This document shows, in pieces, positions 1 to 6,073 of a stretch of DNA of 6,976 nucleotides. Numbering within the stretch: position 1 is the first letter of the stretch; each line of letters begins with the position of its first letter. The notes under the pieces are model-generated. The model was not told where the DNA came from. It saw nothing but the letters and a program-made list of their open reading frames with translations, and made no database searches. Origin of the DNA: T3Sed10-241 sp036796255 (GTDB lineage Bacteria; Bacteroidota; Bacteroidia; Flavobacteriales_D; Cryomorphaceae); contig DAIRDH010000114.1 in assembly GCA_036796255.1 (NCBI GenBank), positions 1-6,976 of the forward strand, read 5' to 3'. The position numbers and the translations under genes are program-made.

Positions 1-991
1 GCTGCAAGGGGTGCGCCTGGGCGAAATCGCCCATGGAGTCGTAGCCCGTATCGGGGCCGAGCTCGCGCAGCTTGCGGGTATTGGTATTGCGCAGGGCGCC
101 GAGGTGAAACTGCTGTGTCCAGCCGCGCTCCGCGTATTGGCCGCAGAGCCAGAAGAGCAAAGACGTGCGGTAATGGCCGAGGCTGACGGCCTCAGGCGTT
201 TTTCCGGAAAGGAGCTCCTGAAAAGCGCGCGTGGCCTCCCCCTCGTGGTAGCCTCCGCTGTAGATGCGCTCGAATCCGTGGTCGCTCAGGCGGCAGCCCA
301 GACTGTGAAAGTGGTCGAGGCGCAGGCTGAGGGCTTCGAGGAGCTGTTTGTAGTTGGTGATCTCCACATCGGCAGCGCGGCCTATGCGCCCTATGTAACT
401 GCGGAAGCCAACGCCATCCTGCATGGTAAAGAGGGCATCAGGCCGAAAGGTGGGGAAGAGCTGCGGGCTGGCCCCGGAATCAGCATGGCGGGCATGGTGG
501 CGCAGGTCATCAGCAGGATCGTCGGTGCTGCACACCACTTCCACCTTCATGTGATGTAAAAGCCCTTGCACACTCATTTCAGGGCGTTTAAGCTGGGCAT
601 TACAGTGGTCAAAAATGGCATCTGCATTTTTTTCCGAAAGGAGCTCCTCTACCCCAAAATAGGCTTTGAGCTCCATATGGGTCCAGTGGTAGAGGGGGTT
701 GCGCAGCGTGTATGGCACAGTCCGGGCCCAAGCCTTAAACTTATCTCGGCTGGAGGCATTGCCGGTGATGTAGCCCTCATCAATGCCATTGGCACGCATG
801 GCCCGCCACTTGTAGTGGTCGCCAGCGAGCCAGGCCTCCGTAATGTCTTTGAAAACGTAATCATCGGCGATGCGCTGCGGCTCGAGGTGGCAGTGGTAGT
901 CGATGATAGGCAGACCTCTGGCAAAGTCATGATACAAGCTGCGGGCCTGCTCATTGTGCAATAGAAAGTCTTCGTGGATAAATGGTTTCAC
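1..991 (-). CDS. uxaC: Glucuronate/galacturonate isomerase UxaC, N-terminal part (truncated by window edge)
   Basis: This is a cytoplasmic uronate isomerase (EC 5.3.1.12), converting D-glucuronate to D-fructuronate and D-galacturonate to D-tagaturonate, the entry step of hexuronate catabolism. The reading frame is open from 991 to the left edge, giving 330 codons of a family usually about 470 residues long; the C-terminal third lies outside. The N-terminus reads VKPFIHEDFLL (first codon GTG), close to E. coli UxaC as I recall it (MTPFMTEDFLL). The metal-binding HxH lies in DYHCHLEP (His33 and His35 with the start as residue 1). Other family blocks are GDHYKWRAMRANG, NPLYHWTHMEL, CSTDDPADDL, LRLDHFHSLGC, LSDHGF and FHLGALRNTN. 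The start is GTG at 989-991: it aligns with the family start and an in-frame TAG lies a few codons upstream, so no longer start exists. I see no clear Shine-Dalgarno sequence, which is common in Bacteroidota. No frameshift is visible. Confidence 0.96.
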   Translation of the reverse strand, partial: MKPFIHEDFLLHNEQARSLYHDFARGLPIIDYHCHLEPQRIADDYVFKDITEAWLAGDHYKWRAMRANGIDEGYITGNASSRDKFKAWARTVPYTLRNPLYHWTHMELKAYFGVEELLSEKNADAIFDHCNAQLKRPEMSVQGLLHHMKVEVVCSTDDPADDLRHHARHADSGASPQLFPTFRPDALFTMQDGVGFRSYIGRIGRAADVEITNYKQLLEALSLRLDHFHSLGCRLSDHGFERIYSGGYHEGEATRAFQELLSGKTPEAVSLGHYRTSLLFWLCGQYAERGWTQQFHLGALRNTNTRKLRELGPDTGYDSMGDFAQAHPLQ

Positions 992-1001
992 ATGGCAGTT
1001 T

Positions 1002-1031
1002 GTCTATAGACGCGGTTAGATGGGTATACCC
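1002..1031. promoter_or_regulatory. Pair of 10-bp perfect palindromes, possible tandem operator
   Basis: GTCTATAGAC (1002-1011) and GGGTATACCC (1022-1031) are both perfect inverted repeats. Their centres are exactly 20 bp apart, about two helical turns, so dimeric regulators bound to both would face the same side of the DNA. The first begins 11 bp upstream of the uxaC GTG start, between that gene and the divergent cytochrome gene. Both share a central TATA, but their outer bases differ, so they may not be sites for one protein. Uronate genes are commonly controlled by GntR- or LacI-family repressors; assigning such a regulator here is inference. The region from 992 to 1212 is otherwise AT-rich and holds no gene that I can see. 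Confidence 0.3.
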
Positions 1032-1100
1032 TGAAAAAATCTTCTTATGTAATGACAAACCAATTGAGCGCGAAATTATGTTGAGAAAGTATCCAACGAA

Positions 1101-1130
1101 TTGCTGCTTAAGTTGTTCATTTTAAATTGC
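1101..1130 (+). promoter_or_regulatory. Bacteroidota-type promoter candidate for the cytochrome/dehydrogenase gene
   Basis: TTG at 1101-1103 is followed, after a 19-nt spacer, by TAAATTGC at 1123-1130. This resembles the Bacteroidota sigma-ABfr layout of TTTG/TTG at about -33 and TAnnTTTG at about -7, with one departure in the -7 element (TTGC in place of TTTG). Transcription would begin near 1135-1138, leaving a leader of roughly 75 nt before the ATG at 1213. The spacing is good but the elements are short and chance matches are common. Confidence 0.35.
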
Positions 1131-1138
1131 CAAAGTTA
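1131..1138 (-). promoter_or_regulatory. TAnnTTTG-like -7 element facing uxaC
   Basis: On the minus strand this reads TAACTTTG, an exact match to the Bacteroidota -7 consensus TAnnTTTG, and it points toward uxaC. No TTG or TTTG is present at the expected upstream distance of 17-23 nt, so support is weak. If real, the uxaC leader would be about 130 nt and would contain both palindromes at 1002-1031, allowing a bound regulator to block transcript elongation. It directly abuts the plus-strand candidate at 1101-1130, so the two divergent promoters could compete. Confidence 0.2.
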
Positions 1139-1212
1139 GGATTCACGGCGAAGAAATGTAATGGTTGGCGTACCATAAGGGTGTGCTTCAATTGATGCGT
1201 CTAATTTTTACA

Positions 1213-2853
1213 ATGAATAAAGTTGCATTGATGGATTACACAGAAAATATTTGCCTCAAAATGCTTGGCATTTTCGTCACAGCAATCACCATACATTCAT
1301 GTGGAAATTCGGGCAACAAGATGGATGCAGCCGCAACTGCCTCCCTGATGGCACAAGGCGAAAAGGTCTACGTGGCCAGCTGCGCCGTGTGCCACCAAGC
1401 CAATGGACAAGGCAATCCGGGCATGCATCCGCCACTCAACCAAACCCATTGGGTACTCGGGAGCAAGGAGCGTCTCATAAACATTGTGCTCAAGGGACTC
1501 GACGATCGCATTGTGGTGCACGGCAAGGTGTACCAAGAGGTGATGCCTGCAATGCCGCACCTCGCCGACGAAGAGGTAGCCGCTGTGTTGACGTACATTC
1601 GTAACAGCTTCGACAACGAAGGCAGTGCTGTAAGTGTCGATGATGTGAAAACTGTGCGCGCTGGAGGATCGCTCAATGAAAGCGCCACCGACTTTGCCGA
1701 GGTACAGCCTTCCAATGACTATGACAAGATGAAGGTAAAGGGAGGAACGCGCAGCAATGTAGGCAGCTTCTACAAACAAGGTGAGATCAATTTGGAGAGT
1801 ATACACGTGCATGAAGGTTTCGAAATCAGCATATTTGCCGAAGGGCTCCAAAATCCACGCTCGCTTGAAGTGGGTCCTAAAGGCACAGTATTCGTAGGTG
1901 CGCGCAACAACAGCGAAGAGTTTTTCTACGCCCTGCGCGATGAGAATGGAGACGGCCGCGCCGACACTACAATCAAAATATCACGGGGTTTGAAGTGGAA
2001 TCCCATGGGAGTAGCTATGCGCGGAAATGACCTTTACGTGGGCGAGATAGACCGGATATTGCGTTTTCGAAACATCGAGGATGACTTAAACAATCCACCG
2101 AAACCAGAGCTTGTATTCAGCTATCCACCCGAAAAAAAGCACGGTGACAAGTACATACGCTTCGGACCCGACGGTATGCTGTATGTGCCCGTGGGGGCGC
2201 CTTGTAACAATTGCCTGGAGGACAATCCTATCTTTGCCAGCATTACCCGGATAAGTCCTGAAGGGGCGAATTTTGAAGTGTACGCGCACGGTGTGCGCAA
2301 TTCGCGTGGATACGACTGGCATCCGGTGACGGGTGAGCTTTGGTTTAGTGACAATGGCCGCGACCACATGGGCGATGACCTGCCACCATGTGAGGTGAAC
2401 CGCGCCACCGATGCCGGACTGCACTATGGATACCCCTTTTGCCACGGTGCCGATATAGCCGACCCCGAGTACGGTAACCAGCGCAGCTGCGGGGAGTTTG
2501 TACCCCCCGTGTTCGGCCTCGTGGCCCACGCCGCCCCGGTGAGCCTGAAGTTTTACACCGGAAGCATGTTTCCCGAAAAGTACCGCAACCAAATACTGGT
2601 CTCCGAACACGGCTCCTGGAACCGCGCTGAAAAGCAGGGCTACCGCGTGATGCTGCTCACCCTCGAAGGCAGTGAAGTAGTGGGCTACGAACCCTTCGCG
2701 CATGGCTGGCTTAACCCTGAGGCAAATGATGCGTGGGGCCGTCCTGCCGACTTGCTCGTGATGCCCGATGGCAGCCTGCTGCTCAGTGATGACTATGCGG
2801 GGGTGATATACAGGATCAGCTACCGGAAGCCTTCCATTGCGAATAAAATGTGA
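1213..2853 (+). CDS. Cytochrome c / PQQ-dependent sugar (sorbosone- or pyranose-type) dehydrogenase fusion lipoprotein
   Basis: The 546-residue product is a predicted envelope quinohaemoprotein that would oxidise a sugar or sugar aldehyde and pass electrons from PQQ to its own haem. Order: signal peptide with hydrophobic stretch MLGIFVTAITI and lipobox-like IHSC (Cys30 lipidated); class I cytochrome c, about residues 45-135, with haem motif CAVCH (57-61) and likely axial Met in VMPAMPHL (about 111-114); linker; then a beta-propeller, about residues 195-535, of the L-sorbosone dehydrogenase/soluble glucose dehydrogenase superfamily (CAZy AA12-like). His310 in HGDKYIRFGPDG has the same spacing to GPD as the catalytic His144 of soluble PQQ glucose dehydrogenase, and GVRNSRG (360-366) matches its PQQ-binding GHRNPQG. 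Other marks are DENGDGRADT (243-252, calcium-site-like), APCNNC, DNGRDHMGDDLPP and GRPADLLVMPDGSLLLSDD. ATG 1213 was chosen because it has an AT-rich leader and gives a normal signal peptide; ATG 1231 is an alternative, and the frame is open from TTG 1165. The substrate cannot be read from the sequence. Confidence 0.88.
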   Translation: MNKVALMDYTENICLKMLGIFVTAITIHSCGNSGNKMDAAATASLMAQGEKVYVASCAVCHQANGQGNPGMHPPLNQTHWVLGSKERLINIVLKGLDDRIVVHGKVYQEVMPAMPHLADEEVAAVLTYIRNSFDNEGSAVSVDDVKTVRAGGSLNESATDFAEVQPSNDYDKMKVKGGTRSNVGSFYKQGEINLESIHVHEGFEISIFAEGLQNPRSLEVGPKGTVFVGARNNSEEFFYALRDENGDGRADTTIKISRGLKWNPMGVAMRGNDLYVGEIDRILRFRNIEDDLNNPPKPELVFSYPPEKKHGDKYIRFGPDGMLYVPVGAPCNNCLEDNPIFASITRISPEGANFEVYAHGVRNSRGYDWHPVTGELWFSDNGRDHMGDDLPPCEVNRATDAGLHYGYPFCHGADIADPEYGNQRSCGEFVPPVFGLVAHAAPVSLKFYTGSMFPEKYRNQILVSEHGSWNRAEKQGYRVMLLTLEGSEVVGYEPFAHGWLNPEANDAWGRPADLLVMPDGSLLLSDDYAGVIYRISYRKPSIANKM

Positions 2854-2861
2854 TATATTTG
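2854..2861 (+). promoter_or_regulatory. TATATTTG element just before the beta-helix gene
   Basis: TATATTTG is an exact TAnnTTTG match in the 12-nt gap between the dehydrogenase stop and the ATG at 2866. Transcription from it would begin at about 2866-2868, on or just inside the start codon, so it could only yield a leaderless message. The nearest upstream TTG (2837-2839) is 14 nt away, too close for a normal -33 element. A chance match in an AT-rich junction is the likeliest explanation, and readthrough from the upstream gene is the more probable mode of expression. Confidence 0.15.
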
Positions 2862-2865
2862 TCCT

Positions 2866-4761
2866 ATGTTTTACCACTTGCAACCTTTATCCTCTAAAGC
2901 TGCGACCCTCCTTGTGTACCTTTTTGCGGGGCTTTCGACTTGTGCCGAGGCGGCCACCGTGCTCGCTTCCTCTTTTGGTTTCAATGCGGTGGAATCCACC
3001 ACGGCATTGATGAATGCCATCAATTCGCCAAACGATACCATCATCGTTGATCTGCAGGACGGGCCTTGGAATATTGGCCCCCTGTCGTTTTTTGACCTGA
3101 ACAACAAGGTGATCATTTTCGAGTCGGGCGTCGTCATCCAGGCACTTCCAGGCGCATTCGATGATGCATTTGCATGCCTTTTCCGTTTTGTAAATGCTGA
3201 CCACCTGCAGCTCATTGGCTACGGAGCCGTGTTCAGAATGCATCGCGATGAATATGCAGCACTCAATGACAGTGAGTACCGCCATAGCATCAGCCTGTGG
3301 AGTTGCAGCAACGTAATCATCAAAGGATTGAGGCTTGAGGAAAGTGGGGGTGACGGCATCGCAGTCGACGGGAATGGAGGCAACTATTGTGAAAACATCT
3401 GGGTGGAGGATGTGGTGTGCACACGCCACTACCGCCAGGGCATGAGCATCATGAACGTACAGAACATGACGGTGCGGCACTGCCACTTCAGCCATACCCA
3501 CGGCACCTTGCCCGAGGCAGGCATCGATGTGGAGCCCTATGAAACCACCCAGCGCGTGGTAAACCTCCTGATTGAGCAGTGCCGCTTTGAGCAAAACGGC
3601 TGGTCGGGTCTGGCATTGGCGCTGTTTGACATGGATGGCAGCTCCGAACCGGTGAGCATCACCGTACGCGACTGCGCATTTAAAGACAATTGCCGTCCTG
3701 AAAATACTTATGCCCTGAGCGAAATCCATGCGAGCGATGATCCCGCATTTCCGGTGCAGGGGGAGGTGCTTATTGAAAGGTGCATGATCGAATCGAGCAA
3801 TTATGGTGCCTTCTACACCCGCAAAACGGCTGATGCGTACGGCATAACTTTCCGCGATTGCTTCTTCCAACATGTGAGCCAACTGGATGACCAATTCAAT
3901 GAGCCGATATTTCTTGAAGTGCCTGATTATTCCAACCCTTCTCAGGCGCTGGGCGGCCTGCACTTTGACAGGGTCCTGGTACATTATTCCAATAATTTTG
4001 CATTTTTCAGGGTGTTTGGGGCGCCTACCCTTGCAGGACTTGAAGGGGTAACGGGTCACTTCACCGTTGTGGAGCCTTTTGGCAATGCACCTCAATACAG
4101 CGAAGTGCCCACTTTTGAGAACGTAGACTTTACCTATACCAACCAAACTGAGTTGCCCTTTACAGCGCTCAGTTCGGAGGTGCTGGCCCCAACCGCCATT
4201 GAGTGCAATGGGCAGCAGGGGGTCATCAAAGTAACACGTGCATCGGATCAAACAGACCATCCGCTGGGGGCCGCGTATACCGCCTCCGGAAGTGCCACCC
4301 CGGGCGATGACGTACACCTTTTGCCAGGCGCGATTGTTATCGCTGCCGACAGCAGCTCCGCCCATGTGCAGCTTGCCGCAAGGGACGATGGCGTGGAAGA
4401 ACCGACAGAATCGGTGGTGCTTGAATTCGCGGAAAGTGCGCTTTTCAGCGTGCAGTCAGGCAGTATGGCGCAAATCCTTGTGGAAGACTGCATCCTGTTA
4501 AGCATACCGGACCGGGTGAAGCCACCGCAGCATACCTTATTTCCCAATCCAACCCATGGATGTTTTGATATCCTGCATCACAACGGAGCTCAGAAGATGT
4601 GGCGCACCAGTACCGTAGTGATTTATGGCATACATGGCCACAAGCTGGCCGAAGGGAACAGCCAGCAGCTGTGTGTATCCGACTTGCCGCCCGGAGCCTA
4701 CCTTGTAGAAATTACGGGCGTGGATGGCAGCAAGGAGCGGCACAGGCTGATCAAGCGCTAA
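2866..4761 (+). CDS. Secreted right-handed beta-helix protein with Calx-beta-like and T9SS sorting domains
   Basis: The 631-residue product is predicted to be exported and released or surface-attached by the type IX secretion system. Order: Sec signal peptide, residues 1 to about 29 (hydrophobic core ATLLVYLFAGLS, cleavage near AEA/AT); parallel beta-helix, about residues 45-400, with recurring strand turns such as CSNVIIKGLRLEES, ENIWVEDVVC, VQNMTVRHCHFSH and GEVLIERCMIES; Calx-beta-like module, about 445-540, recognisable by GSATPGDD, LPGAIVIAADSSSA and DDGVEEPTESVVLEF; and a C-terminal type A sorting domain, about 555-631, beginning LFPNPTHGCFDI and ending GAYLVEITGVDG...RLIKR. The block RQGMSIMNVQN with LPEAGIDVEPY resembles a motif of many uncharacterised bacterial beta-helix proteins related to pectate lyases, but I cannot assign catalytic residues or a lyase family. 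It starts 12 nt after the dehydrogenase gene and is probably in one operon with it. A polysaccharide lyase or epimerase, or a non-catalytic glycan binder, are all possible. Confidence 0.9.
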   Translation: MFYHLQPLSSKAATLLVYLFAGLSTCAEAATVLASSFGFNAVESTTALMNAINSPNDTIIVDLQDGPWNIGPLSFFDLNNKVIIFESGVVIQALPGAFDDAFACLFRFVNADHLQLIGYGAVFRMHRDEYAALNDSEYRHSISLWSCSNVIIKGLRLEESGGDGIAVDGNGGNYCENIWVEDVVCTRHYRQGMSIMNVQNMTVRHCHFSHTHGTLPEAGIDVEPYETTQRVVNLLIEQCRFEQNGWSGLALALFDMDGSSEPVSITVRDCAFKDNCRPENTYALSEIHASDDPAFPVQGEVLIERCMIESSNYGAFYTRKTADAYGITFRDCFFQHVSQLDDQFNEPIFLEVPDYSNPSQALGGLHFDRVLVHYSNNFAFFRVFGAPTLAGLEGVTGHFTVVEPFGNAPQYSEVPTFENVDFTYTNQTELPFTALSSEVLAPTAIECNGQQGVIKVTRASDQTDHPLGAAYTASGSATPGDDVHLLPGAIVIAADSSSAHVQLAARDDGVEEPTESVVLEFAESALFSVQSGSMAQILVEDCILLSIPDRVKPPQHTLFPNPTHGCFDILHHNGAQKMWRTSTVVIYGIHGHKLAEGNSQQLCVSDLPPGAYLVEITGVDGSKERHRLIKR

Positions 4762-4834
4762 ACTTTGCGGGAAACTGCACAAGCCTGGACAACTTGCCAA
4801 TGCCCTTTTCCATACGGACTCCTCCGAAGGCGGG

Positions 4835-4874
4835 AAAAAGAGGCCTGTGGAAGTCCTTGGACTTTTCATACAGG
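4835..4874 (-). terminator. Hairpin with T-tract ending the uxuA transcript; may also serve the convergent gene
   Basis: On the minus strand an outer stem CCTGT/ACAGG (4874-4870 with 4848-4844) encloses an inner stem AAGTC/GACTT (4864-4860 with 4855-4851) with a 4-nt loop CAAG; a small asymmetric internal loop separates the stems. It is followed on the minus strand by CCTCTTTTT (4843-4835), giving the U-tract of an intrinsic terminator for the uxuA transcript, 27 nt after its stop codon. On the plus strand the same fold follows the beta-helix gene but lacks a T-run. The position, between two convergent genes, supports the call. Confidence 0.45.
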
Positions 4875-4900
4875 TGTGCGACAAGGGTGTGTGGGGAAGC

Positions 4901-6073
4901 TCAGGCAAGGGATCGCTCCACTCCCACCGCCAGTCCCCGCAACTCCGCCAATCCCTTCAGCCTACCAATGCCCGCGTAGCCCGGATTGGTGTCTTTGCGC
5001 AGGTCGTCGAGAATTTGGTGGCCATGGTCGGGTCGCATAGGCAGGGATAGCCCACGTGATTTCGCTACGTGGTACAGTTCCTTCACCACAGCGTACATGT
5101 CGGTGTCACCATCGAGGTGTTCGGCCTCGTGAAAGCTGCCATCGGGTTCGCGGCGGGTATTGCGCAAGTGCACAAAATGAATGCGGTTCGCAAAGGCCTT
5201 AATCATTTCCGGCAGGACATTTCGGGAATCGACCCCAAGGGAGCCGGTACAAAAGCAGATGCCATTGGCCTGGGTGGGCACGGCATCAAAGAGGGCCTGG
5301 TAATCAGCCTGTGTACTTACCACCCTTGGCAGGCCAAACAGCGAAAAAGGCGGATCGTCCGGGTGCAGGGCCAACACCATACCAAGCTCCTCTGCGGCGG
5401 GCGCAACAATTTCCAAAAACCGGATGAGATTGTGGCGCAAAATGTCAGCGCCTATGCCCTGATACTGGTCGAGCTGCGCACGAAAACCATCCAGGTCAAA
5501 ATGCTCCTCAGCACCGGGCAATCCTGCAAAGATGTTCTTGCTCAGTCGCTGGATATCTTCACTTTCGTAGGTACTAAAACGCTTGCGGGCAAGCTCGACA
5601 AGCGACGCGGGATACGCCTGTTCAGCCTTGCGCTTCAGCACAAACAGATCGAATGCCACATAGTCCGCCTTATCAAAGCGCAGGGCTTTGGCCCCGTTGG
5701 GCAAAGCGTGGTCAAGCTCGGTACGCGTCCAGTCGAGCACAGGCATAAAGTTGTAGGTCACTACCTTGATGCCGCAATGGGCTAGGTTCTGTAGCGTCGA
5801 AAGGTAATTTATGGTGTACGAAAGGTGCCTGCCGCTGCGGCGCTTGATGTCATCGTGCACGGGCACACTCTCTACCACGCTCCAGGTGAGGCCGGCAGCC
5901 GCTACCTCTTGCTGTCGCTTTTTGATCTCGGCCACGCTCCACACCTCACCATTGGGGATGTGGTGCAGCGCCGTCACGATGTCGGTGGCCCCGGCCTGCC
6001 TGATGTCGGCGAGGCTCACTTTGTCGTTCGGGCCAAACCAGCGAAAGGATTCTTTGAAAATCGATTGAATCAT
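4901..6073 (-). CDS. uxuA: Mannonate dehydratase UxuA
   Basis: This cytoplasmic enzyme (EC 4.2.1.8) dehydrates D-mannonate to 2-keto-3-deoxy-D-gluconate, following isomerisation of glucuronate and reduction of fructuronate. The 390-residue product is full length for the family (about 350-400) and forms a xylose-isomerase-like TIM barrel. It opens with the family pattern FRWFGPNDKVSLADIRQAGATDIVTALHH (described here in parts: RWFGP at 11-15, the ALHHIP block at 35-40) and carries WSVVESVPVHDDIK (64-77). The metal ligands known for the family appear in order: His237 in LHPDDPP, Cys275 in CFCTGSLG, His302 in HFVHLRN and Asp349 in MRPDHGH. The ATG at 6071-6073 overlaps the TGA of the SDR gene as ATGA, and GGAGG lies three bases upstream, so translation is probably coupled. 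The downstream end meets the convergent beta-helix gene. Confidence 0.97.
   Translation of the reverse strand: MIQSIFKESFRWFGPNDKVSLADIRQAGATDIVTALHHIPNGEVWSVAEIKKRQQEVAAAGLTWSVVESVPVHDDIKRRSGRHLSYTINYLSTLQNLAHCGIKVVTYNFMPVLDWTRTELDHALPNGAKALRFDKADYVAFDLFVLKRKAEQAYPASLVELARKRFSTYESEDIQRLSKNIFAGLPGAEEHFDLDGFRAQLDQYQGIGADILRHNLIRFLEIVAPAAEELGMVLALHPDDPPFSLFGLPRVVSTQADYQALFDAVPTQANGICFCTGSLGVDSRNVLPEMIKAFANRIHFVHLRNTRREPDGSFHEAEHLDGDTDMYAVVKELYHVAKSRGLSLPMRPDHGHQILDDLRKDTNPGYAGIGRLKGLAELRGLAVGVERSLA

Noticed and set aside
201..650. Near-identical stretches around 201-220 and 629-649 (TTTCCG-GAAAGGAGCTCCT), possible direct repeat with a GGAGCTCC palindrome
   Set aside because: Both fall inside uxaC and encode the similar peptides ELLSGK and ELLSEK. 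The likeness is explained by shared codons and is too short to be a mobile or regulatory repeat.
11..964. Two open frames on the plus strand (11-559 and 566-964) opposite uxaC
   Set aside because: The minus strand encodes continuous UxaC with family motifs across the whole stretch; the plus-strand frames have low-complexity Ala/Val/Gly-rich translations with no family resemblance.
1165..1212. TTG-initiated extension of the cytochrome/dehydrogenase gene
   Set aside because: The extra 16 residues precede a normal lipoprotein signal peptide and would place the lipobox Cys unusually far from the N-terminus; the ATG at 1213 with its AT-rich leader fits better.
2200..2216. CNNC motif in the dehydrogenase as a possible second haem or metal site
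   Set aside because: No His follows the second Cys, so it is not CxxCH. A similar CxxC occurs at this place in sorbosone dehydrogenase-type proteins, where a disulphide is more likely.
2887..4365. 492-codon open frame antisense to the beta-helix gene
   Set aside because: The sense frame has a signal peptide, repeated beta-helix turns, a Calx-beta-like module and a T9SS tail. The antisense translation has no recognisable motif and arises from codon bias on the coding strand.
4821..4833. CCTCCGAAGGCGG as a second terminator hairpin
   Set aside because: The stem has a central mismatch and a 3-nt loop and lacks a following T-run on either strand; the hairpin at 4844-4874 is a better candidate.
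5069..5785. 238-codon plus-strand open frame opposite uxuA
   Set aside because: It is the complement of a full-length mannonate dehydratase with all four metal ligands; no independent coding evidence.
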